Source: an uncultured Oscillospiraceae bacterium
GTDB lineage: Bacteria; Bacillota; Clostridia; Oscillospirales; Oscillospiraceae
Direction of reading: 5' to 3'
Length of the DNA: 20,980 nt
Assembly (NCBI GenBank): GCA_934572465.1
Contig: CAKTLG010000031.1
Coordinates: forward strand, 1-20,980
In this document: positions 1 to 8,818 of the stretch, piece after piece
How positions within the stretch are numbered: position 1 is the stretch's first letter
Layout: each line of letters begins with the position of its first letter
Translations under genes and position numbers: made by a program
Notes under the pieces: model-generated
The model's input: only the letters and a program-made list of their open reading frames with translations
Database searches by the model: none
What the model was told of the DNA's origin: nothing

Positions 1-2
1 AC

Positions 3-1769
3 GTCAAGGTCAACGTGACCGAGAAGGAATTCACCTATGACGGCGTCACCTATCCCGCCGGCACGATGATCGTTTCGATGTATCAGGCCAAGCGCTCTGT
101 CGCCAACGGTGCGCTCTATGACGGCACGCTCATCAACAACTGGACGATCCTCTACTCCGAGGGCATCACCTCCTTCAACGAGACGCGCGGCTTCGACATG
201 GTCACCGTGGCCGAGCCCGCCGCCTACAAGACCATCGCCGCCGTCTGCGGCAGCGCGATGGATCACGACGACGTGCTGGCCTACACCAAGGGCCTGACCT
301 CTTACTTCACCGGCGAGAAGAATAAGGACGTCATCATCTCCAATGCCTCCGAAGACTCCACCGCCGCCGTCAACGAGCTGCTCAAGGCCGGCAAGACCGT
401 CGGCATGGTAACGTCCGGCGACTGCATGGGCGACTTCATCTGCTCCTACACCGACTATCAGAGCGTTGCGGGCAAGTATCTGCTCACCGCCACGGGCGTC
501 GACAAGACGAGCGTGAAGGCCAAGGTCATCACCAAGTCCCCGACCGTCTACATCCCCGGCACGCCGACGCTGAGCACCGAGGGCTTCCTCTACGCCGACC
601 AGATCGCCGAGCACTTCGGCTGGAACTATGATACCGCCGCGATGAGCCTCATGGGCTTCGATACGACCGACTCTCTCGCCAAGGCGGACGCCATTGCGGG
701 CGCGAGCGAGCTGAGCGCCGACGCCAAGGCCGCCGTCAAGAACGGCCTGCCCTACATCGGCTACGGCGCGTGCGCCGCGACCGACCTCGTCTCCGGCGTG
801 GAGCGCACGACGCTCGAGGGCGCGATGGACTGCCTGACTCCGGTGGTCTACCCCAGCAAGACGCTTGTGAACGCGAGCTATGTCCTCGACGGCGACGGCG
901 TCCTCTATGCCTACGGACACTCCGCAGGGTACTCCAGCGACCTCGGCTTCTTCTCCAAGGTCCCCGCGGCTGCGACCGTTCTTGTCAAGACCGACAAGAC
1001 CAAGACGCCCACCGAGGGCTTCATCCCCACCAACACCGCTGAGCGCGCCGCGAACTTCAAGGCGTACATGAACGGCTCCGTGCAGGCCTTCTCCTACAGC
1101 GAAAACGGCATGAACGTCGCCTTCTTCGCGAACTCGCTCACGCACAAGGTCCACCAGAGAGACGAGTATGCCTTCATCAGCAACTTCCTCTTCTCCTCCG
1201 TGCTGAGCAGCGAGAACTATGACGGCTCGGAATCCGTCGACCTCCCGTTCACCGACGTTTCTGAGGACGCCTACTACGCAGAGGCTGTTGCATGGGCGGT
1301 CGAAAACAAGATCACCTCCGGCGCGAGCGCCACGACCTTTGCCCCCAACGCCACCTGCACGCGCGCCCAGATGGTCACGTTCCTGTGGAGAGCCGCCGGT
1401 TCTCCGGAGCCTGCCGGTACCGCCTCCGCGTTCACCGACGTGAGCGCCAGCGACTACTTTGCCAAGGCGGTCGCCTGGGCGGTCGAGCAGAACATCACCA
1501 CCGGCACATCGAGCACGACGTTCTCCCCCAAGGCGACCGTTTCCCGCGCGCAGGCCGTCACGTTCCTGTGGAGAGCCGCCGGCGCTCCCGTGGCTGAGGG
1601 CACGAACGCCTTCGCCGACGTCGCCTCCGGCGCGTACTACGCGCCCGCCGTGCAGTGGGCGGTCAACGCGGGCGTGACCTCCGGCGTGTCGAGCACAGCC
1701 TTCGCTCCCGTGAGCGCCTGCACGCGCGCCCAGATCGTGACGTTCCTGTTCCGGAGCGCCGCAAAGTAA
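3..1769 (+). CDS. SLH-domain surface protein, 5' truncated; N-terminal part probably an M14-like carboxypeptidase remnant
   Basis: The reading frame is open to the left edge, so the true start and any signal peptide lie outside the window; the GTG at 15 is only the first start-like codon. About 400 residues of extracellular-looking sequence (AGTMIVSMYQAKRSVANG near the start) are followed by three S-layer homology repeats at about residues 412-470, 474-533 and 536-584 of the 584-residue ORF counted from 15. Each repeat has FTDV/FADV, a YYA..V.WAV block and a TRAQ/SRAQ...FL(W/F)R motif. SLH triplets bind secondary cell-wall polymers and hold proteins in the S-layer or wall. I relate the N-terminal part to clostridial M14 carboxypeptidase-type proteins from memory of the YPAGT...MYQAKR block; the zinc-binding region itself would lie upstream, so catalysis cannot be judged. 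The SLH assignment is firm and the peptidase link tentative. A bidirectional terminator follows directly. Confidence 0.8.
   Translation, partial: VKVNVTEKEFTYDGVTYPAGTMIVSMYQAKRSVANGALYDGTLINNWTILYSEGITSFNETRGFDMVTVAEPAAYKTIAAVCGSAMDHDDVLAYTKGLTSYFTGEKNKDVIISNASEDSTAAVNELLKAGKTVGMVTSGDCMGDFICSYTDYQSVAGKYLLTATGVDKTSVKAKVITKSPTVYIPGTPTLSTEGFLYADQIAEHFGWNYDTAAMSLMGFDTTDSLAKADAIAGASELSADAKAAVKNGLPYIGYGACAATDLVSGVERTTLEGAMDCLTPVVYPSKTLVNASYVLDGDGVLYAYGHSAGYSSDLGFFSKVPAAATVLVKTDKTKTPTEGFIPTNTAERAANFKAYMNGSVQAFSYSENGMNVAFFANSLTHKVHQRDEYAFISNFLFSSVLSSENYDGSESVDLPFTDVSEDAYYAEAVAWAVENKITSGASATTFAPNATCTRAQMVTFLWRAAGSPEPAGTASAFTDVSASDYFAKAVAWAVEQNITTGTSSTTFSPKATVSRAQAVTFLWRAAGAPVAEGTNAFADVASGAYYAPAVQWAVNAGVTSGVSSTAFAPVSACTRAQIVTFLFRSAAK
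1374..1582 (+). repeat. 26-bp exact direct repeat between SLH repeats 1 and 2
   Basis: Positions 1374-1399 and 1557-1582 are identical over 26 bases, 183 bp (61 codons) apart. They encode the conserved VTFLWRAAG end of the first two SLH repeats. The third repeat diverges here (VTFLFRSAA). Identity at DNA level is longer than amino-acid conservation alone needs. Confidence 0.85.
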
Positions 1770-1790
1770 GGAACGAAGCGGAACATATGA

Positions 1791-1827
1791 AAAACAGGAG
1801 AGACGCATCGCGTCTCTCCTGTTTTTT
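1791..1827. terminator. Bidirectional intrinsic terminator between the SLH gene and the Lrp gene
   Basis: A perfect stem (1791-1806 with 1810-1825; core GGAGAGACGC/GCGTCTCTCC) and a three-base loop carry an A tract on the left and a T tract on the right. It sits between two convergent genes, 13 bp before the stop of the minus-strand gene, so it can end transcripts from both sides. Confidence 0.9.
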
Positions 1828-1839
1828 ACCGGTTTTTTG

Positions 1840-2274
1840 TTACGGCAGCGGGATCTCCTTGCTGTCGAACAGCGTCTTCAGCTCGATCGAGGTGCGCGAG
1901 TCGCCGAACTTCTTGATCTGCGAGAGCAGCCCGTCGAGCTGCTGTGTGTCGCGCACGGCAAAGCGCAGCAGCGCGTTGAATTCGCCGACGACGTGATAAT
2001 GGCTGATGACCGCGCTCTGCGCGGCGCAGAAGGAGCAGAACTTGTCGTACTTGTCCGGCTCCAGGGCAACGGAGATGAAGCCCGTGATGTTGCAGTCGAG
2101 CTTCGTGCGGTCCACGTCGATGTGGTAGCCGCGGATGACGCCGCTTTCCTCCATGCGCCGGATGCGCTCAGAGACGGCGGGGGGCGTCAGCCCCACGAGA
2201 TCGCCCATGCGGCGCAGCGTGCACCGGCTGTCGGTCTGCAGAAGGTTCAAGAGCTGATAGTCAGTCCGATCCAT
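1840..2274 (-). CDS. Lrp/AsnC-family transcriptional regulator
   Basis: This 144-aa protein has the family's usual length and layout. An N-terminal winged helix-turn-helix (about residues 1-60, with LTPPAVSERIRRMEESGVI as recognition region) is followed by an RAM/AsnC_trans_reg ligand and oligomerisation domain (about 66-140). Family members bind amino acids and form octamers that bend DNA. The gene starts 20 bp after the stop of hutI on the same strand, with an AAGGGG ribosome site, so it is probably co-transcribed with hutI. By position it may sense histidine or another amino acid and act on the hut genes, but nothing in the sequence proves its ligand. Confidence 0.92.
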   Translation of the reverse strand: MDRTDYQLLNLLQTDSRCTLRRMGDLVGLTPPAVSERIRRMEESGVIRGYHIDVDRTKLDCNITGFISVALEPDKYDKFCSFCAAQSAVISHYHVVGEFNALLRFAVRDTQQLDGLLSQIKKFGDSRTSIELKTLFDSKEIPLP

Positions 2275-2294
2275 AGCGTTCCCCTTCTCCGGTC

Positions 2295-3521
2295 TTACAT
2301 GACCGTGCCGCGCTTGATGACGGTCCTGGCAAGGTTGCTGCCCACGCGGTAGCAGATGTAGTCAAGGTCGGGCGCGTCCCAGATGACGAGATCGCCGAGC
2401 TTGCCTGCCTCAACGGAACCGACCTTGTCGGCAAGGTCGATGGCGGCCGCGCCGTTGAGCGTGACGGCGGTGAGCACCTCCTCGGGCGTGAGCCTGTACT
2501 TCAGGCACCCGAGGTTGATGACGAACTGCATGTTCAGGCACGGGCAGGAGCCGGGGTTGAAGTCCGTTGCCATCGCGACGGGCACGCCGGCCTTCACCAT
2601 GTCGCGCGCGGGGGCGAACACCGCGCCGAGGTTGAAGCTCGTCGCGGGCAGCAGGCACGCGATGACGCCGCCCTTTGCCATGCTCTCAATGCCCTCCGGC
2701 GGGCAGACGATCAGATGCTCGGCCGAGATCGCGCCCAGCTCGCCTGCGAGCTGGCTGCCGCCGATGGCCTCGATCTCGTCGGCGTGGATCTTCGGGCGCA
2801 GGCCGTACCTGAGGCCCGCTTCGAGCACCTGACGGGACTCCTCGACGGTGAAGGTGTCCGCCTCGCAGAACACGTCGCAGAACCTGGCGATGCCCTGCTC
2901 CTTGACGCGGGGGATCATCTCCTCGCAGACGAGGCGGACGTACTCTTCGCGGTTCGCCTTATACTCTGCGGGGACAAGGTGCGCGCCCATAAAGGTCGCC
3001 ACAAGGTCGATCGGGTGGCGGTCGTTGAGGTCCTTGATGACCTGAAGCGCCTTGAGCTCATGCTCGGTGGCAAGGCCGTAGCCGCTCTTGGCCTCCACGG
3101 TCGTGGAGCCGAAGCGCAGCATCTCGTCGAGCGCCTTTTCCGCCTTGTCGGCAAGCTCCTGCTCTGTTGCCTTGCGCGTGGCATTGGTCGTGGACTGGAT
3201 GCCGCCGCCGGCGTTCTGGATGTCGAGATAGCTTGCGCCGTGGAGCTTGAGGCCAAGCTCGTTCTGGCGCCAGCCGCCGAAGATGAGGTGGGTGTGCGCG
3301 TCGACAAGGCCCGGCGTGACGAGATGGCCCTCGGCGTCGACGATCTCCGCGCCGTCCGCGGCGGGAGCCTCGCCGGTGCCGACGGCGGCAATGACGCCGT
3401 CCTCGATGAGCACCCACGCGTCCTTTAAGAATTTGATCCTGCCCTGCTCCTCGCCGCGATGGGCCGTTTTGCCCTCGGGCGTTGCGAGCAGACCGATGTT
3501 TTTAACGAGTAGCTTTTTCAT
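2295..3521 (-). CDS. hutI: Imidazolonepropionase
   Basis: It hydrolyses 4-imidazolone-5-propionate to N-formimino-L-glutamate, the third step of histidine degradation, in the cytoplasm. The 408-aa protein is of usual length and is an amidohydrolase-superfamily TIM barrel. The metal-binding HTH motif is at residues 76-78 (VDAHTHLIFGG); further expected ligands or active-site residues are H181 (MGAHLVP), H246 (KIHADE) and D320 (ATDFNPGS). The YxLxSGYGL-like stretch VEAKSGYGL is also typical. The ATG at 3521 follows an AAAGGAC ribosome site. It lies downstream of hutU on the same strand, but a strong hairpin terminator stands between them, so hutI and the Lrp gene may depend on read-through or a separate promoter. 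I found no convincing promoter in the roughly 70 bp available. Confidence 0.97.
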   Translation of the reverse strand: MKKLLVKNIGLLATPEGKTAHRGEEQGRIKFLKDAWVLIEDGVIAAVGTGEAPAADGAEIVDAEGHLVTPGLVDAHTHLIFGGWRQNELGLKLHGASYLDIQNAGGGIQSTTNATRKATEQELADKAEKALDEMLRFGSTTVEAKSGYGLATEHELKALQVIKDLNDRHPIDLVATFMGAHLVPAEYKANREEYVRLVCEEMIPRVKEQGIARFCDVFCEADTFTVEESRQVLEAGLRYGLRPKIHADEIEAIGGSQLAGELGAISAEHLIVCPPEGIESMAKGGVIACLLPATSFNLGAVFAPARDMVKAGVPVAMATDFNPGSCPCLNMQFVINLGCLKYRLTPEEVLTAVTLNGAAAIDLADKVGSVEAGKLGDLVIWDAPDLDYICYRVGSNLARTVIKRGTVM

Positions 3522-3592
3522 AGCAGATGTTGTCCTTTCTCACGGTTGGAAAGAGCATCGCAGACGTTTGCCCGCAGGGGGCGCGGCCTGCT

Positions 3593-3626
3593 CAAAAAAG
3601 GGGCTTTGAACAAAGCCCCTTTTTTG
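3593..3626 (-). terminator. Intrinsic terminator after hutU
   Basis: A perfect 16-bp stem with a two-base loop (3593-3608 with 3611-3626) has a GGGGC core flanked by A6 and T6 tracts. It lies 9 bp after the hutU stop. By its symmetry it could work in both directions, but only minus-strand genes surround it. Confidence 0.88.
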
Positions 3627-3634
3627 AAGTGTTT

Positions 3635-5656
<2,022 letters not shown>

Positions 5657-5736
5657 GGTGGTGCCTCACTTTCATAAAAATTATTTTCGTAAAAAACAAT
5701 AAAAATGTAAATTATTCTGCGGCATTTCCTTTACAT

Positions 5737-5765
5737 CTTGCATTATAGCAAAGATCGGCTATAAT
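5737..5765 (+). promoter_or_regulatory. Predicted promoter of the LysR-type gene
   Basis: A perfect TATAAT is at 5760-5765. The -35 is poor (CTTGCA at 5737-5742, 17-bp spacing, or TTGCAT at 5738-5743, 16-bp spacing). The start point would be near 5772. The -35 region coincides with the hutU -10, so the two polymerase sites overlap. Confidence 0.6.
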
Positions 5766-5766
5766 G
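5741..5766. promoter_or_regulatory. 9-bp inverted repeat containing both divergent -10 elements
   Basis: CATTATAGC (5741-5749) and GCTATAATG (5758-5766) are exact inverted copies around an 8-bp spacer. The symmetry places one TATAAT on each strand, back to back. It may be a regulator operator as well as a promoter pair. Confidence 0.75.
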
Positions 5767-5770
5767 AAAA
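5742..5770 (-). promoter_or_regulatory. Predicted hutU promoter
   Basis: On the minus strand TTTTCA (5770-5765) and a perfect TATAAT (5747-5742) are 17 bp apart. The start point would be near 5735, giving a leader of about 79 nt. The -35 overlaps the -10 of the divergent LysR promoter. Confidence 0.7.
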
Positions 5771-5792
5771 GTACTTAATTTGTCGTGATTCC

Positions 5793-5807
5793 ATACTAAA
5801 AAGGTAT
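5793..5807. promoter_or_regulatory. Candidate LysR-type regulator binding site (ATAC-N7-GTAT)
   Basis: ATAC (5793-5796), seven bases, then GTAT (5804-5807) form the T-N11-A dyad of LysR-family sites and match the ATAC-N7-GTAT consensus known for BenM/CatM. Its centre (5800) is about 65 bp upstream of the predicted hutU start. That is the usual place for the recognition site of an activating LysR protein. It also lies inside the leader of the LysR gene itself, just before its ribosome site. Confidence 0.6.
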
Positions 5808-5824
5808 CGGAGGAGGGAGCGCCC

Positions 5825-6706
5825 ATGAAGCTGAGACAGCTGGAGTATTTCTGCGCGGTGGCGGAGGCGAAGAGCATCTCCGCGGCGGCGCGCGAGCTGC
5901 ACGTTGCGCAGCCGCCCATCTCGCGCCAGATCGCGCAGCTTGAGGAGGAGCTGGGCGTGCAGCTGTTCCTGCGCGGCAGCAAGGGCATGGCGCTCACCGA
6001 CGCGGGGCAGAGCCTCTACCGCCAGTCGCAGCAGATCTTTCAGGACGTGCGCCGCGTGGAGGACAGCGTGCGCAGCGTCGGCATGGGGCTGAGCGGGCGC
6101 ATCAAGCTCGGCGCGATCTACTCGGCCATGCCCTACGCGCTGCCCTATGTCGAGCGCTATCACCGCGCCTATCCGCAGGTGGAGCTTTTCATCCGGCTGG
6201 GCTCTCCGCAGGAGCTGCTCGAGGCGCTCAACCGCGGCGAGCTGCACGCGCTGTTCCTACGTACCGCCGCGCGCGAGCCGGGCGGCCTGCGCGAGCGCAT
6301 TCTCGGCGAGGACGCGCTGGAGCTGATCATGCGCGATGACTTAGACCCCGCGCCGGAGCTTGCGGAGGTGCCGATCGAGCGGCTGAAAAACGTGCCGATG
6401 TGCCTTCTGCGCTCGGACGACCTGTGGAGCTACAACGATTTTCTCGTGCAGGAGTGCCAGCGCAGCGGCTTCACGCCGAACGTCGTCTGCCACTGCTACG
6501 ATACGCCCATGGCGATGCAGATGGTGCTCTCCGGCTTCGGGCTGAGCTTTCTGCCCAAGTCCATCCTCAGCACGCATCCCGGCGCGCCGCTCAGGGCCAA
6601 GCCCGTGCGCACGCTCCCCATCCGCTCCTACGCGGTGCTGGCGTGGAACGGCGAGGTCGCGAGCGCGCCGTGCGTGGAGCGCTTCGTCGCGCTGAGGATG
6701 ACTTAA
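5825..6706 (+). CDS. LysR-type transcriptional regulator, candidate regulator of the hut genes
   Basis: The 293-aa protein has the standard LysR layout. An N-terminal winged helix-turn-helix (about residues 2-60, with SISAAARELHVAQPPISRQI) is followed by a periplasmic-binding-protein-like effector domain (about 90-290). GGAGGA at 5809-5814 fixes the ATG at 5825. It is divergent from hutU and upstream of ftcD, which is a common position for a local regulator. The intergenic region carries an ATAC-N7-GTAT dyad placed for activation of hutU and for autorepression. Urocanate or another pathway intermediate would be a reasonable effector, but this is inference. Regulators named HutC or HutP belong to other families, so no symbol is given. 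Confidence 0.93.
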   Translation: MKLRQLEYFCAVAEAKSISAAARELHVAQPPISRQIAQLEEELGVQLFLRGSKGMALTDAGQSLYRQSQQIFQDVRRVEDSVRSVGMGLSGRIKLGAIYSAMPYALPYVERYHRAYPQVELFIRLGSPQELLEALNRGELHALFLRTAAREPGGLRERILGEDALELIMRDDLDPAPELAEVPIERLKNVPMCLLRSDDLWSYNDFLVQECQRSGFTPNVVCHCYDTPMAMQMVLSGFGLSFLPKSILSTHPGAPLRAKPVRTLPIRSYAVLAWNGEVASAPCVERFVALRMT

Positions 6707-6746
6707 AAAAATTAAGCGCCCATCTGAAAACGACAAAGAAAACCTG

Positions 6747-6775
6747 TTTACGCCCCCTGTGCGCCGCGATATAAT
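6747..6775 (+). promoter_or_regulatory. Predicted ftcD promoter
   Basis: TTTACG (6747-6752), a 17-bp spacer and a perfect TATAAT (6770-6775) give a start near 6782 and a leader of about 87 nt. The heptamer GTACTTA follows the -10 here (6780-6786), as it does after the LysR-gene -10 (5771-5777). Confidence 0.7.
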
Positions 6776-6796
6776 AGCGGTACTTACATAAAAATC

Positions 6797-6815
6797 TCAG
6801 GCGCGGCACGCCTGA
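6797..6815 (+). promoter_or_regulatory. Small hairpin in the ftcD leader
   Basis: TCAGGCG (6797-6803) pairs perfectly with CGCCTGA (6809-6815) around a five-base loop. There is no T tract after it, so it is not a terminator; it may stabilise or regulate the mRNA 5' end. Confidence 0.5.
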
Positions 6816-6868
6816 ACATGTAACAGTTGACGATTCAATAAAAATTTTTCAAACGGAGGAACACCATC

Positions 6869-7780
6869 ATGGCAAAGCTCATCGAATGCATCCCCAATTT
6901 CAGCTGCTCGAAGGAAAAGGACGAGGCCACCTATAACGCCCTCGTCGAGACCGCCAAGAGCGTTCCCGGCTGCACCCTGTTCGACGCGCAGACCGACGGC
7001 AACCACAACCGCTGCGTCTTCACCCTCATCGGCTCTCCCGAAGCCATCGAGGAGGTCGCCTTCCAGCTGACGAAGGTCGCCACTGAGCGCATCGACATGA
7101 ACAAGCATCACGGCGAGCACAAGCGCATGGGCGCGACCGACGTTATCCCGTTCGTTCCGCAGATGGACGTGACCGTCGAGGAAGCCGTCGAGATGTCCAA
7201 GCGCGTCGCCCAGCGCATCTGGGACGAGCTGAAGGTCCCCTCCTTCCTGTATGAGGACAGCGCCACCCGTCCCGAGCGCCGCAACCTCGCCACCTGCCGC
7301 AAGGGCGAGTTCGAGGGTATGCCCGAGAAGCTGTTGCAGCCCGAGTGGGCGCCCGACTACGGCGAGCGCAAGATCCACCCCACCGCCGGCATCACCGCCA
7401 TCGGCGCCCGTATGCCGCTCGTCGCGTTCAACTGCAACCTCGAGACCAGCGACGTTGAGGTCGCCAAGAAGATCGCCAAGGTCATCCGCGGCTCCTCCGG
7501 CGGCTTCCGCAGCTGCAAGGCCATGGGCTTCATGCTCGAGGACCGCGGCATCGCGCAGGTCTCCATGAACATGGTCAACTACGAGGACACCCCGCTGTAC
7601 GTCACCTATGAGATGATCAAGGCTCTCGCCGAGCGCTACGGCACCCGCGTCATCGAGAGCGAGATCGTCGGCCTGACCCCCGCCAAGGCCCTGATTGACT
7701 GTGCCGAGTTCTATCTCAAGGCCAAGAACTTCGACTGCAAGAACCAGGTCATGGAGTATCACCTGATCGACATGGAATAA
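6869..7780 (+). CDS. ftcD: Glutamate formimidoyltransferase
   Basis: It moves the formimino group of N-formimino-L-glutamate to tetrahydrofolate, releasing glutamate and 5-formimino-THF, the fourth step of this form of histidine degradation. The 303-aa protein matches the N-terminal plus intermediate formiminotransferase domains of mammalian FTCD. It shows the opening LIECIPNFSCSKEKD, DGNHNRCVFTLIG, and the active-site stretch NKHHGEHKRMGATDVIPF (about 79-96), where H80 lies in the place of the family's catalytic histidine. Translation starts at the ATG at 6869, eight bases after GGAGGA (6855-6860). The cyclodeaminase is a separate gene downstream (8103), as usual in Gram-positive anaerobes, rather than fused. 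Confidence 0.96.
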   Translation: MAKLIECIPNFSCSKEKDEATYNALVETAKSVPGCTLFDAQTDGNHNRCVFTLIGSPEAIEEVAFQLTKVATERIDMNKHHGEHKRMGATDVIPFVPQMDVTVEEAVEMSKRVAQRIWDELKVPSFLYEDSATRPERRNLATCRKGEFEGMPEKLLQPEWAPDYGERKIHPTAGITAIGARMPLVAFNCNLETSDVEVAKKIAKVIRGSSGGFRSCKAMGFMLEDRGIAQVSMNMVNYEDTPLYVTYEMIKALAERYGTRVIESEIVGLTPAKALIDCAEFYLKAKNFDCKNQVMEYHLIDME

Positions 7781-7787
7781 AATACTT

Positions 7788-7814
7788 CAAAAATGCGCTG
7801 AAAGCGCATTTTTG
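7788..7814 (+). terminator. Intrinsic terminator after ftcD
   Basis: A perfect 11-bp stem (7788-7798 with 7804-7814, GCGC core, A5/T5 outer pairs) encloses a TGAAA loop, 7 bp after the ftcD stop. Confidence 0.8.
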
Positions 7815-8102
7815 AGCGCAACCAGGAAAAGCGGCTTGCCGCTTTTCCTGGTTGGTTTACAGTCCGCTGCGTCGCACTCGCTTTTGCTCGCACGCTGGCG
7901 GACTGAAAAGTGTTTTTTCTGACGCACGTGTCGTCAGAAAAAACGATCAAAATTATTTGCCGCCGGAGGGCGGCATGGAATGCGGCGCTGTTCGCGTTCC
8001 GCGCGGGCGTTGGCTGCTCCAAGAGGGACGGCTGACCGTAAAAGCGCGGCGATGCCCGTGCGGGACAGAAACGGCGCAAAACGAGGAAAGGAAATATTTG
8101 AC
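7815..8102 (+). other. Non-coding hairpin-rich gap between ftcD and fchA
   Basis: The gap of about 320 bp from 7781 to 8102 holds no gene I can support. After the terminator come four more stems in a row. One is a perfect 16-bp stem with a two-base loop (7820-7835 with 7838-7853). The second has 8-bp outer arms CAGTCCGC/GCGGACTG (7860-7867, 7898-7905) around an imperfect inner stem. The third is a 13-bp stem with T6/A6 tracts (7912-7924 with 7932-7944). The fourth is a 7-bp GC stem with a GGAG loop (7958-7964 with 7969-7975). From 7976 to 8080 I see no clear structure or promoter. An fchA ribosome site (AGGAAAGGAA, 8084-8093) closes the gap. Confidence 0.75.
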
Positions 8103-8738
8103 ATGATGAAGTTAGCTGATATGACCGTTACCGGCTTTGCCGATACTGTTGCTTCCGACGCGCCCGCGCCGGGCGGCGGCTCCTGCGCCGCGCTCTACGG
8201 CTCCATCGGCGCGGCGCTGACCGCGATGGTCGGCGGTCTCACGCAGGGCCGCAAGAAGTATGCCGAGTATGCCGAGCACGCCGCCGAGGTCGAGAAGAAG
8301 GGCAACGAGCTCAAGACCCGCCTGCTGGACGTGATGGACCGCGATACCGAGGCGTTCAACGTCGTCTCCGCCGCGTTCGGTATGCCCAAGGCGACCGACG
8401 AGGAGAAGGCCGCCCGCTCCGCCGCCATTCAGGACGGCCTCAAGGGCTGCACCAAGACCCCGATGGAGATGATGGAGCTGATCGACGAGACGCTGACGCT
8501 CGCGCAGTCCCTGCTCGGCCGCTTCAACGACACGTCCGCGAGCGATCTGGGTGTTGCGTTCCTGTCGCTCAAGGCCGGCATTCAGGGCGCGTGGCTCAAC
8601 GTGCTCATCAACGTCGGCTCTCTCAAGGATCAGGAGTTTGCCGCTGAGTACCGCGCCAAGGGCGAAAAGCTGCTCGCGCACGCGCTGCCCCTTGCCGACG
8701 AGTGCTACGCCGAGATCGTCAAGCTCATCGAGGGCTGA
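8103..8738 (+). CDS. fchA: Formimidoyltetrahydrofolate cyclodeaminase / methenyl-THF cyclohydrolase family protein
   Basis: It converts 5-formimino-THF to 5,10-methenyl-THF and ammonia, passing the histidine one-carbon unit to the folate pool. The 211-aa protein covers the whole helical FTCD_C domain, with its signature APAPGGGSCAALYGSIGAAL near residues 20-39 and a mostly alpha-helical remainder. The frame is open further upstream, to an ATG at 7980, but homologous proteins begin at (M)MKLADM. The AGGAAAGGAA site at 8084-8093 also points to 8103 (or the adjacent ATG at 8106). It follows ftcD on the same strand across the hairpin-rich gap, and hutD follows 80 bp later. Confidence 0.93.
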   Translation: MMKLADMTVTGFADTVASDAPAPGGGSCAALYGSIGAALTAMVGGLTQGRKKYAEYAEHAAEVEKKGNELKTRLLDVMDRDTEAFNVVSAAFGMPKATDEEKAARSAAIQDGLKGCTKTPMEMMELIDETLTLAQSLLGRFNDTSASDLGVAFLSLKAGIQGAWLNVLINVGSLKDQEFAAEYRAKGEKLLAHALPLADECYAEIVKLIEG

Positions 8739-8754
8739 GCCGATCAAAACGAAT

Positions 8755-8788
8755 CAAATGGCTTCGGTGCGCGCACCGGAGCCATTTG
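8755..8788 (+). terminator. Hairpin between fchA and the hutD-like gene, possible weak terminator
   Basis: CAAATGGCT (8755-8763) pairs with AGCCATTTG (8780-8788), and the stem continues inward through GGTGC/GCACC with one T-G wobble. Only CCTTTT follows, so termination may be partial. Confidence 0.55.
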
Positions 8789-8818
8789 CACCTTTTGCTG
8801 CAAAGGAGTTGTACGATC

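Noticed and set aside
7815..7980. CRISPR array or tandem repeat in the ftcD-fchA gap
   Set aside because: The elements are separate inverted repeats of different sequence, not regularly spaced identical direct repeats.
7980..8102. N-terminal extension of fchA from an ATG at 7980
   Set aside because: The extension is arginine-rich and unlike the family; the ribosome site at 8084-8093 and family start support 8103.
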